A DNA stretch of 64,000 nucleotides from Inquilinus sp042743185 (lineage in GTDB: Bacteria > Pseudomonadota > Alphaproteobacteria > DSM-16000 > Inquilinaceae). The translations under genes and the position numbers were made by a program. The notes below the pieces were generated by a model, which worked only from the letters and a program-made list of their open reading frames with translations, was not told where the DNA came from and made no database searches. Of this stretch, positions 28,364 to 37,210 are shown piece after piece (the first letter of the stretch is position 1; every line of letters begins with the position of its first letter). Where the stretch lies: NCBI RefSeq assembly GCF_042743185.1, contig NZ_JBHYMS010000016.1, positions 1-64,000 on the forward strand. The letters run 5' to 3'.

Positions 28364-29134
28364 TCAGAATCGGTCCTTGCGGCCGCGGATCTCGGCGAAG
28401 ACGGCGACCGGGTCGGCCCCGGCCATGCCAATCGCGGCCTGCAGGTCCGGCTTGTCGGCGCGCAAGAAGGGGTTGGCCAGCTTCTCGCGGCCGAGCTGGG
28501 CCGGGATGGTCGCAGCACCGCTCTCGCGCGCGTCGTCGACATCCTCGGCATAGGACTGCAGCACCGGGTTGGCGCCGTCCACCGTCAGCGCGAAGCGGGC
28601 GTTCGACTGGGTGTATTCGTGGCCGCAATAGATCCGGGTGGTGTCCGGCAGCGCCCGCAGCTTCAGGAGGCTGGACCACATCTGGTCGGCCGTGCCCTCC
28701 AGCAGGCGGCCGCAGCCGAGCGCGAACAGCGTGTCGCCGCAGAACAGCACGCCGGCATCCTCGAACCAGAAGGCGATGTGGCCGGCGGTGTGGCCGGGCA
28801 CCTCCAGCACGGAGCCCCGCGCAGCGCCGACCATGACGTGGTCGCCCTCGGCCACGCCGCGGTCGAGGTCGGGGATGCGCGCCGCTTCCGCCGCCGGCCC
28901 GACGATCGAGGCGCCGTAGCGCTTCGCCAGCTCGTGGTTGCCGCCGAAATGGTCGCCGTGGTGATGGGTGTTCAGGATCCAGTCCAGCCGGCCGCCCTTG
29001 GCCTCCAGCTTCGCCGCCACCGGGTCGGCCTCGCCGGGATCGACCACGGCGACCATGCCGGTCGAGTCGTCCTCCAGCAGATAGGCGTAGTTGTCCTTCA
29101 GGACGGGGATCAGCGTGACGCGAAGCGAGGCCAT
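28364..29134 (-). CDS. gloB: Hydroxyacylglutathione hydrolase (glyoxalase II)
   Basis: GloB hydrolyses S-lactoylglutathione to lactate, the second glyoxalase step. The binuclear metallo-beta-lactamase site is complete: NTHHHGDHFGGNHELA, the Asp in FCGDTLFALGCGRLLEG, His in VPGHTAGHIAF and IYCGHEYTQSNARFA. The C-terminal glyoxalase II extension is present (ANPFLRADKPDL). The 256-residue length is normal. It lies upstream of the GST and cupin genes on the same strand. Confidence 0.95.
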   Translation of the reverse strand: MASLRVTLIPVLKDNYAYLLEDDSTGMVAVVDPGEADPVAAKLEAKGGRLDWILNTHHHGDHFGGNHELAKRYGASIVGPAAEAARIPDLDRGVAEGDHVMVGAARGSVLEVPGHTAGHIAFWFEDAGVLFCGDTLFALGCGRLLEGTADQMWSSLLKLRALPDTTRIYCGHEYTQSNARFALTVDGANPVLQSYAEDVDDARESGAATIPAQLGREKLANPFLRADKPDLQAAIGMAGADPVAVFAEIRGRKDRF

Positions 29135-29204
29135 GCGTCCTCCTGGACCGGGGTCGAAACGGGTCGGGGCAGCATAGCCGCTCCCGACCCGCTCCGCGAC
29201 CCAA

Positions 29205-31097
29205 TCAGAGTTCGAGGTCGGCCAGGCTCTCGATCAGCGTCACCCGCGGCAGGGCTTCGGCCGCGGCGCGGCGGCCGCGCGCCGGGCGGGCGGGGGCGGC
29301 CCGGTCGTCGGCGGCCTTGAGATCGCCGAAGTCGAGCCCCGTGCGGCTTTCCAGCTCGGCGACCGGCAGCTGATACAGGCGGAACGGCTCCAGCCCCAGC
29401 GCCTCGATCCGGTTCAGGAGGTCCTCCTGGGTCAGCAGGAACGCCTTGGCCTTCAGCGCACCGGCCTCGACATAGGCGACGATCTTCCAGAAGTCGCGCG
29501 GGATGGCGGTGCCGCGATAGACCGGATCGTCGTCGCGGAACACCGGGCCGCCCAGCACCGAGACGCGGAGCTGCTCGACCTCCACCTCCTCCAGGATCGC
29601 GTTCTCCAGCAGGCCCCAGAGGCCGTTCAGCCCGGACTGGTTGTAGGCCTCGTGCTGCGGCGCGATGTTGGTGAAGTAGAAGGATTCGCGGTTGGCCCGC
29701 TCCGCCTCCTCCGGCGGGCCCCAGACCAGGTCCTGGCGCCGGGCGATATGGCCGCGGTCGAGGCGGTTGGAGGCGTAGAGGGCGTCGCCGGTCTGCCATT
29801 TCGCGTCGACCAGCGGGTCGATCGTGAACTTCAGCCCACTGCGGCTGAGCATGCGGATCTGGCCGCCATCGACGTTCCAGGCCACCCAGCGGGCCAGGCG
29901 GCGCGACTTGCTGAGCACCAGCGAGAAATGGGTGTGCCGGATGACGGGGGAGCCGCCGGCCTTCGCCGCATCCGTCTCCTGCGCCCGCGACATCGCCGGC
30001 ACCGGCACGGCCTTGCCGCCCAGGAACCGCGGGTCGTAGCCGCCACCGGTGGCGGCCGGCGCGGCCCGCGCCAGATCCGGCGGCGTCGGCTCGATCTCCA
30101 GCTTCTTGAACACGGCCTCGGCGCCGCAGGCGAGCGCGAAGTCGCCCTCGCTGGCGTCGGCGCCGTCGGCCTCGCCGCCGAAATGCAGGCCGAGCATGAC
30201 GTCGGCCGGGTCGCCCTTGCCGTCGACGCCGAGCCAGACCGAGCCGGAATCGCCGCCCTTGCTGATCTCGCTCTCCGCCGCCGGGCGGTCGGGGTCCGGG
30301 CCGATCTCGAAGCCGCCGATCCGCTTGAATCCGACCTGGTCGCCGTAGGACAGCTTCACCGTGGTCTCGATCCGGGTGACGATGCCCCAGGTGACGCCGG
30401 TGGTGCGGCCGGACTTCACCACCCGGTCGCCGAGCTCCGGCCGGCCCAGCCGGGCGACCCTGACGCCGAGGTCGAGGATCTTCGGGTCGACCTCGCGGCC
30501 CTCGATCCGGGCGATGGCGCAGTCGCCGGCCAGGCCGAGATGGCTGCGCACCAGCACGCCGCAGCCGTTGCTCTCGATCCGATTGTCGTCGAACGGCCCG
30601 GGCTGGACGACGGTATCGCCCAGCCGGCCCTCCTCGCCGTGCAGCACATGCCAGTTCGACAGGATGTGCGGCCGTCCCTCCTGCCGATCGTAGACGATGC
30701 AGCCGAGGGTGCCGGCCGTGCCCGCGGGATGGCTGACGCTGATGCCCGGCACCAGCGGGTCGTGGCGCAGCTTGCGCTCGTCCTTCACCACCTGCGGCAC
30801 CAGCTGCCAGGACGGCTTGTAGCGCCGCTCGACCACATCGGTCGGGACCTTGACGCCATCGACCACGATGCTCTTCGGCAGCGGCGGGATGCCCTCCGCC
30901 ACCAGCGCCTGGGGGGCGACCTTGCGGCCGACCGTGAACTGGATGCACAGCTCGCCGGTCGGCTTGCCGCCTTCGAGCTTCCGGCCGATCCCGACCGAGG
31001 TCACGTTCGGATGGTCGAGATAGAGGTCCGCGGCCTCGCGGGCGGCCTGCTTCAGGCGCTCCGGGTCGATTCCGCGAGGCTCGGTCTTGCGGGCCAT
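29205..31097 (-). CDS. Trypsin-like protease / DNA-RNA non-specific endonuclease fusion
   Basis: This is a 630-residue protein with no signal peptide. Residues 25-95 match the small domain (VTSVGIGRKLEGGKPTGEL) that precedes NAL1-like and other bacterial trypsin-like proteases. Residues 115-335 are a serine-protease fold with a plausible triad: His150 (LSNWHVLHG), Asp192 (AGDCAIARI) and Ser284 (KGGDSGSVW). Residues 385-585 are an EndoG/NucA-type nuclease: DRGH at 447-450 with His450 as general base, then FTNIAPQ and Asn486. AGGAG precedes the ATG. Both catalytic centres look intact. It sits between gloB and a divergent methyltransferase gene. Confidence 0.85.
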   Translation of the reverse strand: MARKTEPRGIDPERLKQAAREAADLYLDHPNVTSVGIGRKLEGGKPTGELCIQFTVGRKVAPQALVAEGIPPLPKSIVVDGVKVPTDVVERRYKPSWQLVPQVVKDERKLRHDPLVPGISVSHPAGTAGTLGCIVYDRQEGRPHILSNWHVLHGEEGRLGDTVVQPGPFDDNRIESNGCGVLVRSHLGLAGDCAIARIEGREVDPKILDLGVRVARLGRPELGDRVVKSGRTTGVTWGIVTRIETTVKLSYGDQVGFKRIGGFEIGPDPDRPAAESEISKGGDSGSVWLGVDGKGDPADVMLGLHFGGEADGADASEGDFALACGAEAVFKKLEIEPTPPDLARAAPAATGGGYDPRFLGGKAVPVPAMSRAQETDAAKAGGSPVIRHTHFSLVLSKSRRLARWVAWNVDGGQIRMLSRSGLKFTIDPLVDAKWQTGDALYASNRLDRGHIARRQDLVWGPPEEAERANRESFYFTNIAPQHEAYNQSGLNGLWGLLENAILEEVEVEQLRVSVLGGPVFRDDDPVYRGTAIPRDFWKIVAYVEAGALKAKAFLLTQEDLLNRIEALGLEPFRLYQLPVAELESRTGLDFGDLKAADDRAAPARPARGRRAAAEALPRVTLIESLADLEL

Positions 31098-31206
31098 GAA
31101 GCGACTCCTGAAATATCCTGTTGTGGGACAGCCGGATATTGCGATGGCTCAAACCTGCCATCGATGCGTTATCCTAACGTGACCATGCCCTGAGGACGAC
31201 GGGCGG

Positions 31207-31968
31207 ATGTACAGCGACGTCATCGACCTGCGCGAATTCTACGAGACCAGCCTGGGCCTGGTGGTGCGCCGCATGGTGCGCCGCCAGATCCGCATGCTGT
31301 GGCCGGACACGCAGGGCCAGATCGTCCTCGGCCTCGGCTACGCCACGCCCTTCCTGCGCCCCTTCCTGGGCGAGGCCGAGCGGGTGATCGCCTGCATGCC
31401 GGCCGAGCAGGGCGTGACCCACTGGCCGCCGGACGGCCGCGGCCTGGTGGCGCTGAGCGAGGAGACCGAGCTGCCGCTGCCCGACATGTCGGTCGACCGG
31501 GTGCTGCTGGTGCACGGGCTGGAGGCGACCGAGCAGCTGGGCGAGCTGATGCGCGAGATCTGGCGCGTGCTGAACGGCAGCGGCCGGCTGCTGGTGGTGG
31601 CGCCGAACCGGCGCAGCCTGTGGGCACGGTCCGACCGCACCCCGTTCGGCCACGGCAAGCCCTATTCCGCCAACCAGCTGAACCATGTGCTGCGCCAGCA
31701 TCAGTTCGTGCCGGAGCGGGTGGCCCGCGCCCTGTGGCTGCCGCCGACCCGGTCGCGCTTCCTGCTGTCCACCGCCCCGGTGTGGGAGGAGGCCGGCGCC
31801 CGCTGGTTCCAGCGCGTCGCCGGCACGGTGATGATCGAGGCGTCGAAGCAGATCTATCAGCTGTCGCGCGGCAAGAAGGTGCGCCACCGCCGGCCGGTGC
31901 TGGTGCCGGTCGGGGCGGCGCAGCCGGTGCTGGGGGTGCAGCGCGACGGCGAGGAACAGCCGGGCTAG
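31207..31968 (+). CDS. SAM-dependent methyltransferase (Methyltransf_11-like)
   Basis: The 253-residue protein starts MYSDVIDLREFYETSLG, typical of an alphaproteobacterial methyltransferase group often near gloB. The nucleotide-binding loop is IVLGLGYATPFLRPFLG, a degenerate motif I. LPLPDMSVDRVLLVHGLE, REIWRVLNGSGRLLVVAPN and GHGKPYSANQLNHVLRQH follow. The substrate is unknown. The poor glycine loop leaves open weak or altered SAM binding. It is divergent from the protease-nuclease gene across a gap of 109 bases. Confidence 0.78.
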   Translation: MYSDVIDLREFYETSLGLVVRRMVRRQIRMLWPDTQGQIVLGLGYATPFLRPFLGEAERVIACMPAEQGVTHWPPDGRGLVALSEETELPLPDMSVDRVLLVHGLEATEQLGELMREIWRVLNGSGRLLVVAPNRRSLWARSDRTPFGHGKPYSANQLNHVLRQHQFVPERVARALWLPPTRSRFLLSTAPVWEEAGARWFQRVAGTVMIEASKQIYQLSRGKKVRHRRPVLVPVGAAQPVLGVQRDGEEQPG

Positions 31969-32123
31969 CCGGGCACGGGAATCGGGACGGGACAGCCGCG
32001 CTCCAGGTTCCGGCGCGCCGATACCGGGATGCGTAAAACCCCAGATGTTTCCTTTGCTTTCGCCCCCTGCCCGTTCTACATCTGATCGCCCTCGACCCGG
32101 CAGGTTCCAGCCCGCTTCAGACG

Positions 32124-32987
32124 ATGCCAGACGCCCCCCAGACGCTCGACTCGTTGCGCCAGCGGATCGACGAGATCGACGAGGCGCTCCATGACCTGAT
32201 CATGCAGCGGGCCGGGGTGGTGCATGACGTCGCCGCCGCCAAGAACGGCGATCCGCTGGCGATGCGGCCGGGCCGCGAGGCCGCCATCCTGCGCCGCTTG
32301 GCGGGCCGCCACAGCGGCGGCTTTCCGCTGCCGGAGCTGACGCGGATCTGGCGTGAGCTGATCGCCGGCTGCACCCGCATGCAGGCCCCCTTCGCCGTCG
32401 CCGTGCATGCGCCGGAGGGGCAGACCGAGCTGTGGGACCTGGCGCGCGACCACTATGGCAGCCACACCCCGACCACCGCGGTGGCCGCGCCGATCCAGGC
32501 GATCCGCGCCGTCCACGACGGCAGCGCCGCGGTGGCCGTCCTGCCCTGGCCGATCGAATCCGACGGCGATCCCTGGTGGCAGGTGCTGCTGTCGGACGAT
32601 CCGCGCACGCCACGCATCGTCGGCACCCTGCCCTTCGTCGTCACCGAGCGGCACCGCGACGAGCCGCTGGCCCTGGCCGTCGCCCAGCTCGACACCGAGC
32701 CGACCGGCGACGACCATGCCCTGGTCGCGGTCGAGGTCGCCAGCGACATCAGCCGCAGCCGGCTGAAGCAGATCTTCGAAGCCACGGGGCTGCCGCCCGT
32801 GGCCTTCTGGACCCGGCCGGCCCGCAGCGCCGAGGATTCTGCCGTCCATCTGGTCGACGTGGCCGATTTCGTCGCCGTCGGCGACCCCCGGCTCGGCGGC
32901 CTGCGCGAGCGCCTGGAGGAGCTGGCCCCCCGCATCCGCCTGATCGGCGGCTTCGCCACCCCGATCACCATCGGCCGTCGGAGCTGA
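32124..32987 (+). CDS. Chorismate mutase fused to degenerate prephenate dehydratase/ACT region
   Basis: Residues 5-90 are an AroQ chorismate mutase with Arg12, Arg29 and Lys40 in the positions of the E. coli catalytic Arg11, Arg28 and Lys39. The rest follows the layout of a P-protein: a PDT-like EGQTELWDLARDHYG and AVHDGSAAVAVLPWP, and an ACT-like HALVAVEVASDISRSRLKQI. However, the essential dehydratase TRF motif reads LPF (GTLPFVVTERH) and the ACT ESRP motif is altered. It probably works only as a mutase, making prephenate for the downstream aminotransferase and dehydrogenase. It starts an operon of three genes. Confidence 0.8.
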   Translation: MPDAPQTLDSLRQRIDEIDEALHDLIMQRAGVVHDVAAAKNGDPLAMRPGREAAILRRLAGRHSGGFPLPELTRIWRELIAGCTRMQAPFAVAVHAPEGQTELWDLARDHYGSHTPTTAVAAPIQAIRAVHDGSAAVAVLPWPIESDGDPWWQVLLSDDPRTPRIVGTLPFVVTERHRDEPLALAVAQLDTEPTGDDHALVAVEVASDISRSRLKQIFEATGLPPVAFWTRPARSAEDSAVHLVDVADFVAVGDPRLGGLRERLEELAPRIRLIGGFATPITIGRRS

Positions 32988-32995
32988 GACATCCC

Positions 32996-34099
32996 ATGAC
33001 CGCGATCCAAGCCCCGCGCCCGCGCCCGGGCCTGCTCGACATCGACCCCTATGTCGGCGGCGAGGCCAAGGCGGTGCCCCATCCGCGGCTGGGCCGGCCG
33101 ATCCGCCTGGCCTCGAACGAGGGTGCCTTCGGCCCGAGCCCGAAGGCGATGGCCGCCTATCGCGAGCTGAGCGGCGAGATCCACCGCTATCCCGACGGCG
33201 GCGCCTCCGCCCTGCGCGAGGCCCTGGCCGGCCGCTTCGGCCTGGATGCGGATCGCATCGTCGCCGGCGCCGGGTCGGACGAGCTGATCGCGCTGCTGGC
33301 CAAGAGCTATGCCGGGCCGGGCGACGAGGTGCTGTACAGCCGGCACGGCTTCCTGATGTACCCGATCGCGGCCAAGGCGGTCGGCGCCACGCCGGTCGCG
33401 GCGCCCGAGGCGGACCGCAAGACCGATGTCGACGCGCTGCTGGCGCATGTGACGCCGCGCACCCGCATCCTGTTCCTGGCCAACCCGAACAATCCGACCG
33501 GCCATCTGCTGCCGAAGGCCGAGGTCGAACGGCTGCACGCCGCCCTGCCGCCGGACGTGATCCTGGCGCTCGACGCCGCCTATGCCGAATACATCGACGA
33601 TCCGGCCTACAGCGCCGGCGCCGAGCTGGTCGACCGGTCCGGGAACGTCGTCATGCTGCGCACTTTCTCGAAGATCTACGGCCTGGGGGCGCTGCGGCTG
33701 GGCTGGGGCTATGCCTCGGCCGGCATCACCGACGTGCTGAACCGGGCCCGCGGACCGTTCAACGTCAGCGCCGCGGCCCAGGCCGCGGGCGTGGCCGCGC
33801 TGGCGGACGAGGCCTTCATCGAGAACAGCCGCGCCCACAACGCCGAATGGCGGCGCTGGACGGCGGCGGAGCTGGCGAAGCTGGGCCTGTCGCCGCTGCC
33901 CTCGGCCGGCAACTTCCTGCTGGTCGATTTCGGCGACCGCGACGCCGAGGCGGCACGGCTGCACCTGAAGGACACCGGCATCCTGGTGCGCCAGATGGGC
34001 GGCTACGGCCTGCCCGGCTGCCTGCGCATCACCATCGGCACCGAGGAGGAGATGCGGGCGGTGGTGGCGGCGCTGGCCGAGCATCTGCGCGGCCGATGA
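32996..34099 (+). CDS. hisC: Histidinol-phosphate/aromatic aminotransferase
   Basis: This is a fold-type I PLP aminotransferase of 367 residues. LASNEGAFGPSPKAMAAYRE is the N-terminal substrate-contact region, LANPNNPTGHLL the conserved NPNNPTG, ALDAAYAEYID the PLP-Asp/Tyr site, and RTFSKIYGLGALRLGWGY contains the Schiff-base Lys. HisC homologues in this position, between chorismate mutase and prephenate dehydrogenase, typically transaminate prephenate or aromatic keto acids as well as histidinol phosphate. The ATG at 32996 follows the previous stop by eight bases. Its TGA overlaps the tyrA ATG. Confidence 0.93.
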   Translation: MTAIQAPRPRPGLLDIDPYVGGEAKAVPHPRLGRPIRLASNEGAFGPSPKAMAAYRELSGEIHRYPDGGASALREALAGRFGLDADRIVAGAGSDELIALLAKSYAGPGDEVLYSRHGFLMYPIAAKAVGATPVAAPEADRKTDVDALLAHVTPRTRILFLANPNNPTGHLLPKAEVERLHAALPPDVILALDAAYAEYIDDPAYSAGAELVDRSGNVVMLRTFSKIYGLGALRLGWGYASAGITDVLNRARGPFNVSAAAQAAGVAALADEAFIENSRAHNAEWRRWTAAELAKLGLSPLPSAGNFLLVDFGDRDAEAARLHLKDTGILVRQMGGYGLPGCLRITIGTEEEMRAVVAALAEHLRGR

Positions 34100-35046
34100 C
34101 CGCGCCGGCGACCGACTCGGGGGCGCCGGTCTTCCGGCGCCTGGCCCTGCTGGGCATCGGCCTGATCGGATCTTCCGTCGCGCGCGCCGCCCGCAAGCAC
34201 GGTCTGGCGGGCGAGATCGTCGGCCATGCCCGAAGGCCCGAGACCCGCGACGAGGCGATGGCGCTCGGCTTCCTCGACCGGGTCGAGGCCGACCCGGCCG
34301 CCGCCGTGGCCGGCGCCGACGCGGTGATGATCTGCGCCCCGATGGGGGCCTATGAGCAGCTGGCGAAGGCGATCGCCCCGGCCCTGGCGCCGGGCGCGAT
34401 CGTCACCGATGTCGGCTCGGTCAAGGGCATGGTGGCGAAGACCATCGGGCGGCACCTGCCGGCCGGCGTGCATCTGGTGCCCGGCCACCCGATCGCCGGC
34501 ACCGAGCATTCCGGCCCCTCCGCCGGCTTCGCCGAGCTGTTCATCGACCGCTGGTGCGTGCTGACGCCGGAGCCGGGCGTCGACCCAGACGCCGTGGCCA
34601 AGGTCGAGGCGCTGTGGCGCGGCATGGGCATGATGGTCGAGACGATGACCGCCGAGCACCACGACCGGGTGCTGGCCATCACCTCGCACATCCCGCATCT
34701 GATCGCCTACACCATCGTCGGCACCGCCTCGGACATGGAGGAGGCGACCCAGGCCGAGGTGATCCGCTTCTCCGCCGGCGGCTTCCGCGACTTCACCCGC
34801 ATCGCCGGTTCCGACCCGGTGATGTGGCGCGACGTGTTCCTGACCAACAAGGACGCGGTGCTGGAGGTGCTGCAGCAGTTCACCGAGGACCTGGTGCGGC
34901 TGCAGCGCGCCATCCGCCGCGGCGAGGGCGACACGCTGCAATCCTGGTTCACCCGCACCCGTGCCATCCGCCGCGGCGTCGTCGACGCCCATCAGGAGGA
35001 GATGGAGCCGGAGAAAGCGGCGCGCCTGACCAAGGAAGAGGATTGA
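34096..35046 (+). CDS. tyrA: Prephenate/arogenate dehydrogenase
   Basis: TyrA (TyrC-type) oxidatively decarboxylates prephenate or arogenate in tyrosine synthesis. The NAD-binding motif ALLGIGLIGSSVARAARKHG is at the N terminus. TDVGSVKGMVAK, VPGHPIAGTEHSGP with the catalytic His, and ITSHIPHLIAYTIVGTA and FTRIAGSDPVMWRDVFL follow. There is no ACT or mutase domain. The 316-residue length is normal. It is coupled by ATGA to the aminotransferase, and a palindromic repeat lies eight bases after the stop. Confidence 0.94.
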   Translation: MTAPATDSGAPVFRRLALLGIGLIGSSVARAARKHGLAGEIVGHARRPETRDEAMALGFLDRVEADPAAAVAGADAVMICAPMGAYEQLAKAIAPALAPGAIVTDVGSVKGMVAKTIGRHLPAGVHLVPGHPIAGTEHSGPSAGFAELFIDRWCVLTPEPGVDPDAVAKVEALWRGMGMMVETMTAEHHDRVLAITSHIPHLIAYTIVGTASDMEEATQAEVIRFSAGGFRDFTRIAGSDPVMWRDVFLTNKDAVLEVLQQFTEDLVRLQRAIRRGEGDTLQSWFTRTRAIRRGVVDAHQEEMEPEKAARLTKEED

Positions 35047-35051
35047 CAGCC

Positions 35052-35089
35052 GCGTAGGTTGGGTTCGCGCACGCGAACCCAACCTACGC
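35052..35089. repeat. Palindromic repeat, GTAGGTTGGGTTCG family, copy 3
   Basis: A single 38-base near-perfect palindrome: GCGTAGGTTGGGTTCGCG and its inverse around a CA centre. It matches one hairpin of the compound copies at 1153-1234 and 12366-12448. It lies between convergent tyrA and the DUF2125 gene, and probably serves as a bidirectional terminator. Confidence 0.88.
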
Positions 35090-35091
35090 GG

Positions 35092-36105
35092 TCACTGCTG
35101 CCACCGGATCTCCGGCAGCTTCGCCACCTGCAGCGGGCCGAAGGAGACGCGGCCCTTCTCGATCGTGATCGGGGCTGTGACGGTGCGGGTGCCGTCCGCC
35201 GCCGGCTGGCCGGCCATCAGGTCGAGCCCGACCTTGGCGAAGCCGGCGTCGCGGTCGCGCACCACCCCGGCCTTCTGCAGATCCTCGATCACCGCGCCGT
35301 AGCCGCGGATCTTCGCGGTCAGCGTGCCCTGCGGCTGCAGCCTGTCGTCGAGGTCGAGGGTGCCGCCGGCGTCGATCACGAGCGGCCCCCAGCGCAGCGC
35401 CAGATTGTCGACCCGGAGCTTGCCGCCGGCGGCGCGCCAGGCGGTCAGCTCCGGCGCCGTCGCGGCCTTCGGCAGCGGGCCCAGCACGGTCAGCCGTGCC
35501 GCAGCCATGTCGACCCGCCGACCCATGGCCTCGAGGCCGAGATCCGGCGTCTCCAGCCCCTCGATGTCGAGCGAGGCGGCGGCGCCGGCCCCGGCCTCCT
35601 CCGGCGCGCGGTCGATCGAGCCGTTGACCCGGGCCACCGGCAGCGGCGCCTGCAGCAGCCCGCCGGCCAGCTCGACCTGGGACAGGGTCAGCAGCACCCG
35701 ATTCGGCCTGCCGTCGGTGCCGATGCGGGCGCTGCCGCTGCCCGCCCCTTTCACCTCGGCGGTCAGGGCCGGGCTGCCCGGCAGGGTGATGCGCTGCGGC
35801 GGCGCGATGGTGAAGCCGACCTCGGGCAGGGTCCAGGGCTTGGCGGTGGCGACCACCCCGGCAGCGTTCCAGGTCAGCCCGTCGATCCGGCGCAGGCTGG
35901 GCGCCTGCGATTCGACGGTGAAAGCCAGCGGGAAGCCTTCGACGCTCAGCGTCCCGGGATCGACCGTGACCCCGGGCGGCGGATTGGCGGCGAAGGCCTG
36001 CGCCTGGGCCTCGACCTTCGCCGCGGCCCAGTACCAGCCGCCGGTCCAGCCGGCGGCGATCAGGGCGACGAGGATGGCGGGAACGACGACGATACGGCGA
36101 CGCAT
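35092..36105 (-). CDS. DUF2125 family protein
   Basis: This is a 337-residue protein with an N-terminal signal anchor (RRRIVVVPAILVALIAAGW). The remainder is beta-rich with no cysteines, matching DUF2125 proteins of alphaproteobacteria (GWYWAAAKVEAQAQ, LSVEGFPLAFTVES). They are likely periplasmic and possibly membrane-anchored, in the AsmA/lipid-transfer-like beta-rich group; the role is unknown. The start at 36105 gives the anchor directly, whereas an extension to 36213 is Arg-rich noise. It is divergent from chaC. Confidence 0.82.
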   Translation of the reverse strand: MRRRIVVVPAILVALIAAGWTGGWYWAAAKVEAQAQAFAANPPPGVTVDPGTLSVEGFPLAFTVESQAPSLRRIDGLTWNAAGVVATAKPWTLPEVGFTIAPPQRITLPGSPALTAEVKGAGSGSARIGTDGRPNRVLLTLSQVELAGGLLQAPLPVARVNGSIDRAPEEAGAGAAASLDIEGLETPDLGLEAMGRRVDMAAARLTVLGPLPKAATAPELTAWRAAGGKLRVDNLALRWGPLVIDAGGTLDLDDRLQPQGTLTAKIRGYGAVIEDLQKAGVVRDRDAGFAKVGLDLMAGQPAADGTRTVTAPITIEKGRVSFGPLQVAKLPEIRWQQ

Positions 36106-36230
36106 GGCGGTCCCGGATGGTGGCGAGAGGAGGGCACGTGGCCGCGACCGGGTCCCGGAGTCAAGCCGAACCAGCGGAACGCGACACGACGCCCCTCCCC
36201 TTCGCACCCGCAAAACGCTACATCTGGTGG

Positions 36231-36851
36231 ATGGCCGATGGTCATCACGACTGGAAGACGCCGAACCTGCCGCTGACCCCGGGCGAGCCGCTCTGGGTGT
36301 TCGGCTATGGCTCGCTGATGTGGAATCCGGGCTTCCTGCATCTCGAGCGGCAGCCGGCGGTGCTGCACGGCTATCATCGCCGCTTCTGCGTCCTCTCCCA
36401 CCGCTACCGCGGCACGCCGGAACGGCCGGGGCTGGTGCTCGGCCTCGACCGCGGCGGCTCCTGCCGCGGCATGGCCTTCAAGGTGGCGCCCGACGACGTG
36501 CAGGCGGTGGTCGCCTATCTCTGGGAACGCGAGATGGTGACCGGCGTCTACCGCCCGAGCCTGAAGGAGATCCGGCTCCTATCCGGGCCAGTGACCGCCT
36601 GCTGCTTCCTGGCCGATCGCGGCCACCACCAATACCGCGGTGCGCTGGGGCCGGAGGAGACGCTGGCGATGATCCGCACCGGCATCGGCAGCAGCGGGCC
36701 GAACCGCGATTACCTGCTGAACACGGTCGAGCATCTGCGCGCGCTGGGCATCCGCGACGGCGCCCTGTTCGCGCTGGCGAAGCGGGTGGCCGAGGCCGGC
36801 GACAACACCCCCGTCCTCAACACGGCCGAGCCCGCCGCCGAGATCGCGTAG
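36231..36851 (+). CDS. Gamma-glutamylcyclotransferase (ChaC-like)
   Basis: ChaC-type enzymes cleave gamma-glutamyl peptides such as glutathione to 5-oxoproline. The 206-residue protein has the signature LWVFGYGSLMWNPGF. It also has GYHRRFCVLSHRYRGTPERPGLVLGLD, the catalytic-Glu region YLWEREMVTGVYRP and GIGSSGPNRDYLLNTVEHL. The ATG at 36231 is used, although no good ribosome site precedes it. Glutathione genes (GST, gloB) lie 8 kb away. Confidence 0.9.
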   Translation: MADGHHDWKTPNLPLTPGEPLWVFGYGSLMWNPGFLHLERQPAVLHGYHRRFCVLSHRYRGTPERPGLVLGLDRGGSCRGMAFKVAPDDVQAVVAYLWEREMVTGVYRPSLKEIRLLSGPVTACCFLADRGHHQYRGALGPEETLAMIRTGIGSSGPNRDYLLNTVEHLRALGIRDGALFALAKRVAEAGDNTPVLNTAEPAAEIA

Positions 36852-36866
36852 GACAGCCCTGCCGGA

Positions 36867-37151
36867 TCACGCCTCCGGCCGCATCGCCCCGCGGTCGCGG
36901 ATTTCGCCGAGCCGGTCGTAGATGCCGAACACAACGATGTAGATCTCGCACGCCACGCGCCAGCCGATCAGAAAGGCGATGGTGCCGACGATCGCGAGCA
37001 GCGCCCCCAACACCCCGCCGCCGGCGCCGAAAGCGGTGACCAGGGCCCGCAGCCCGCCCAGGACGATCACGATGATACCGATCCAGTAGAGGATCTTGAT
37101 CAGGGTCGGCGAGATCAGCTTCTCGAAGCTGGCGAAATCGGACAACTGCAT
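36867..37151 (-). CDS. DUF4282 small membrane protein
   Basis: This is a 94-residue protein beginning FASFEKLISPTLIKILYWIG, the DUF4282 pattern, with two hydrophobic helices (IGIIVIVLGGLRALVTAFG and LLAIVGTIAFLIGWRVACEI). It ends in a charged cytosolic tail. The function is unknown. It lies 59 bases downstream of the ribonucleotide reductase on the same strand. GGGGAG upstream gives the start at 37151. Confidence 0.82.
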   Translation of the reverse strand: MQLSDFASFEKLISPTLIKILYWIGIIVIVLGGLRALVTAFGAGGGVLGALLAIVGTIAFLIGWRVACEIYIVVFGIYDRLGEIRDRGAMRPEA

Positions 37152-37210
37152 GACGCTCCCCTCCACGATGCCGGCCCGCCCCCGGGCCCGGTCCCCCGCG
37201 CTGCCGGCGC

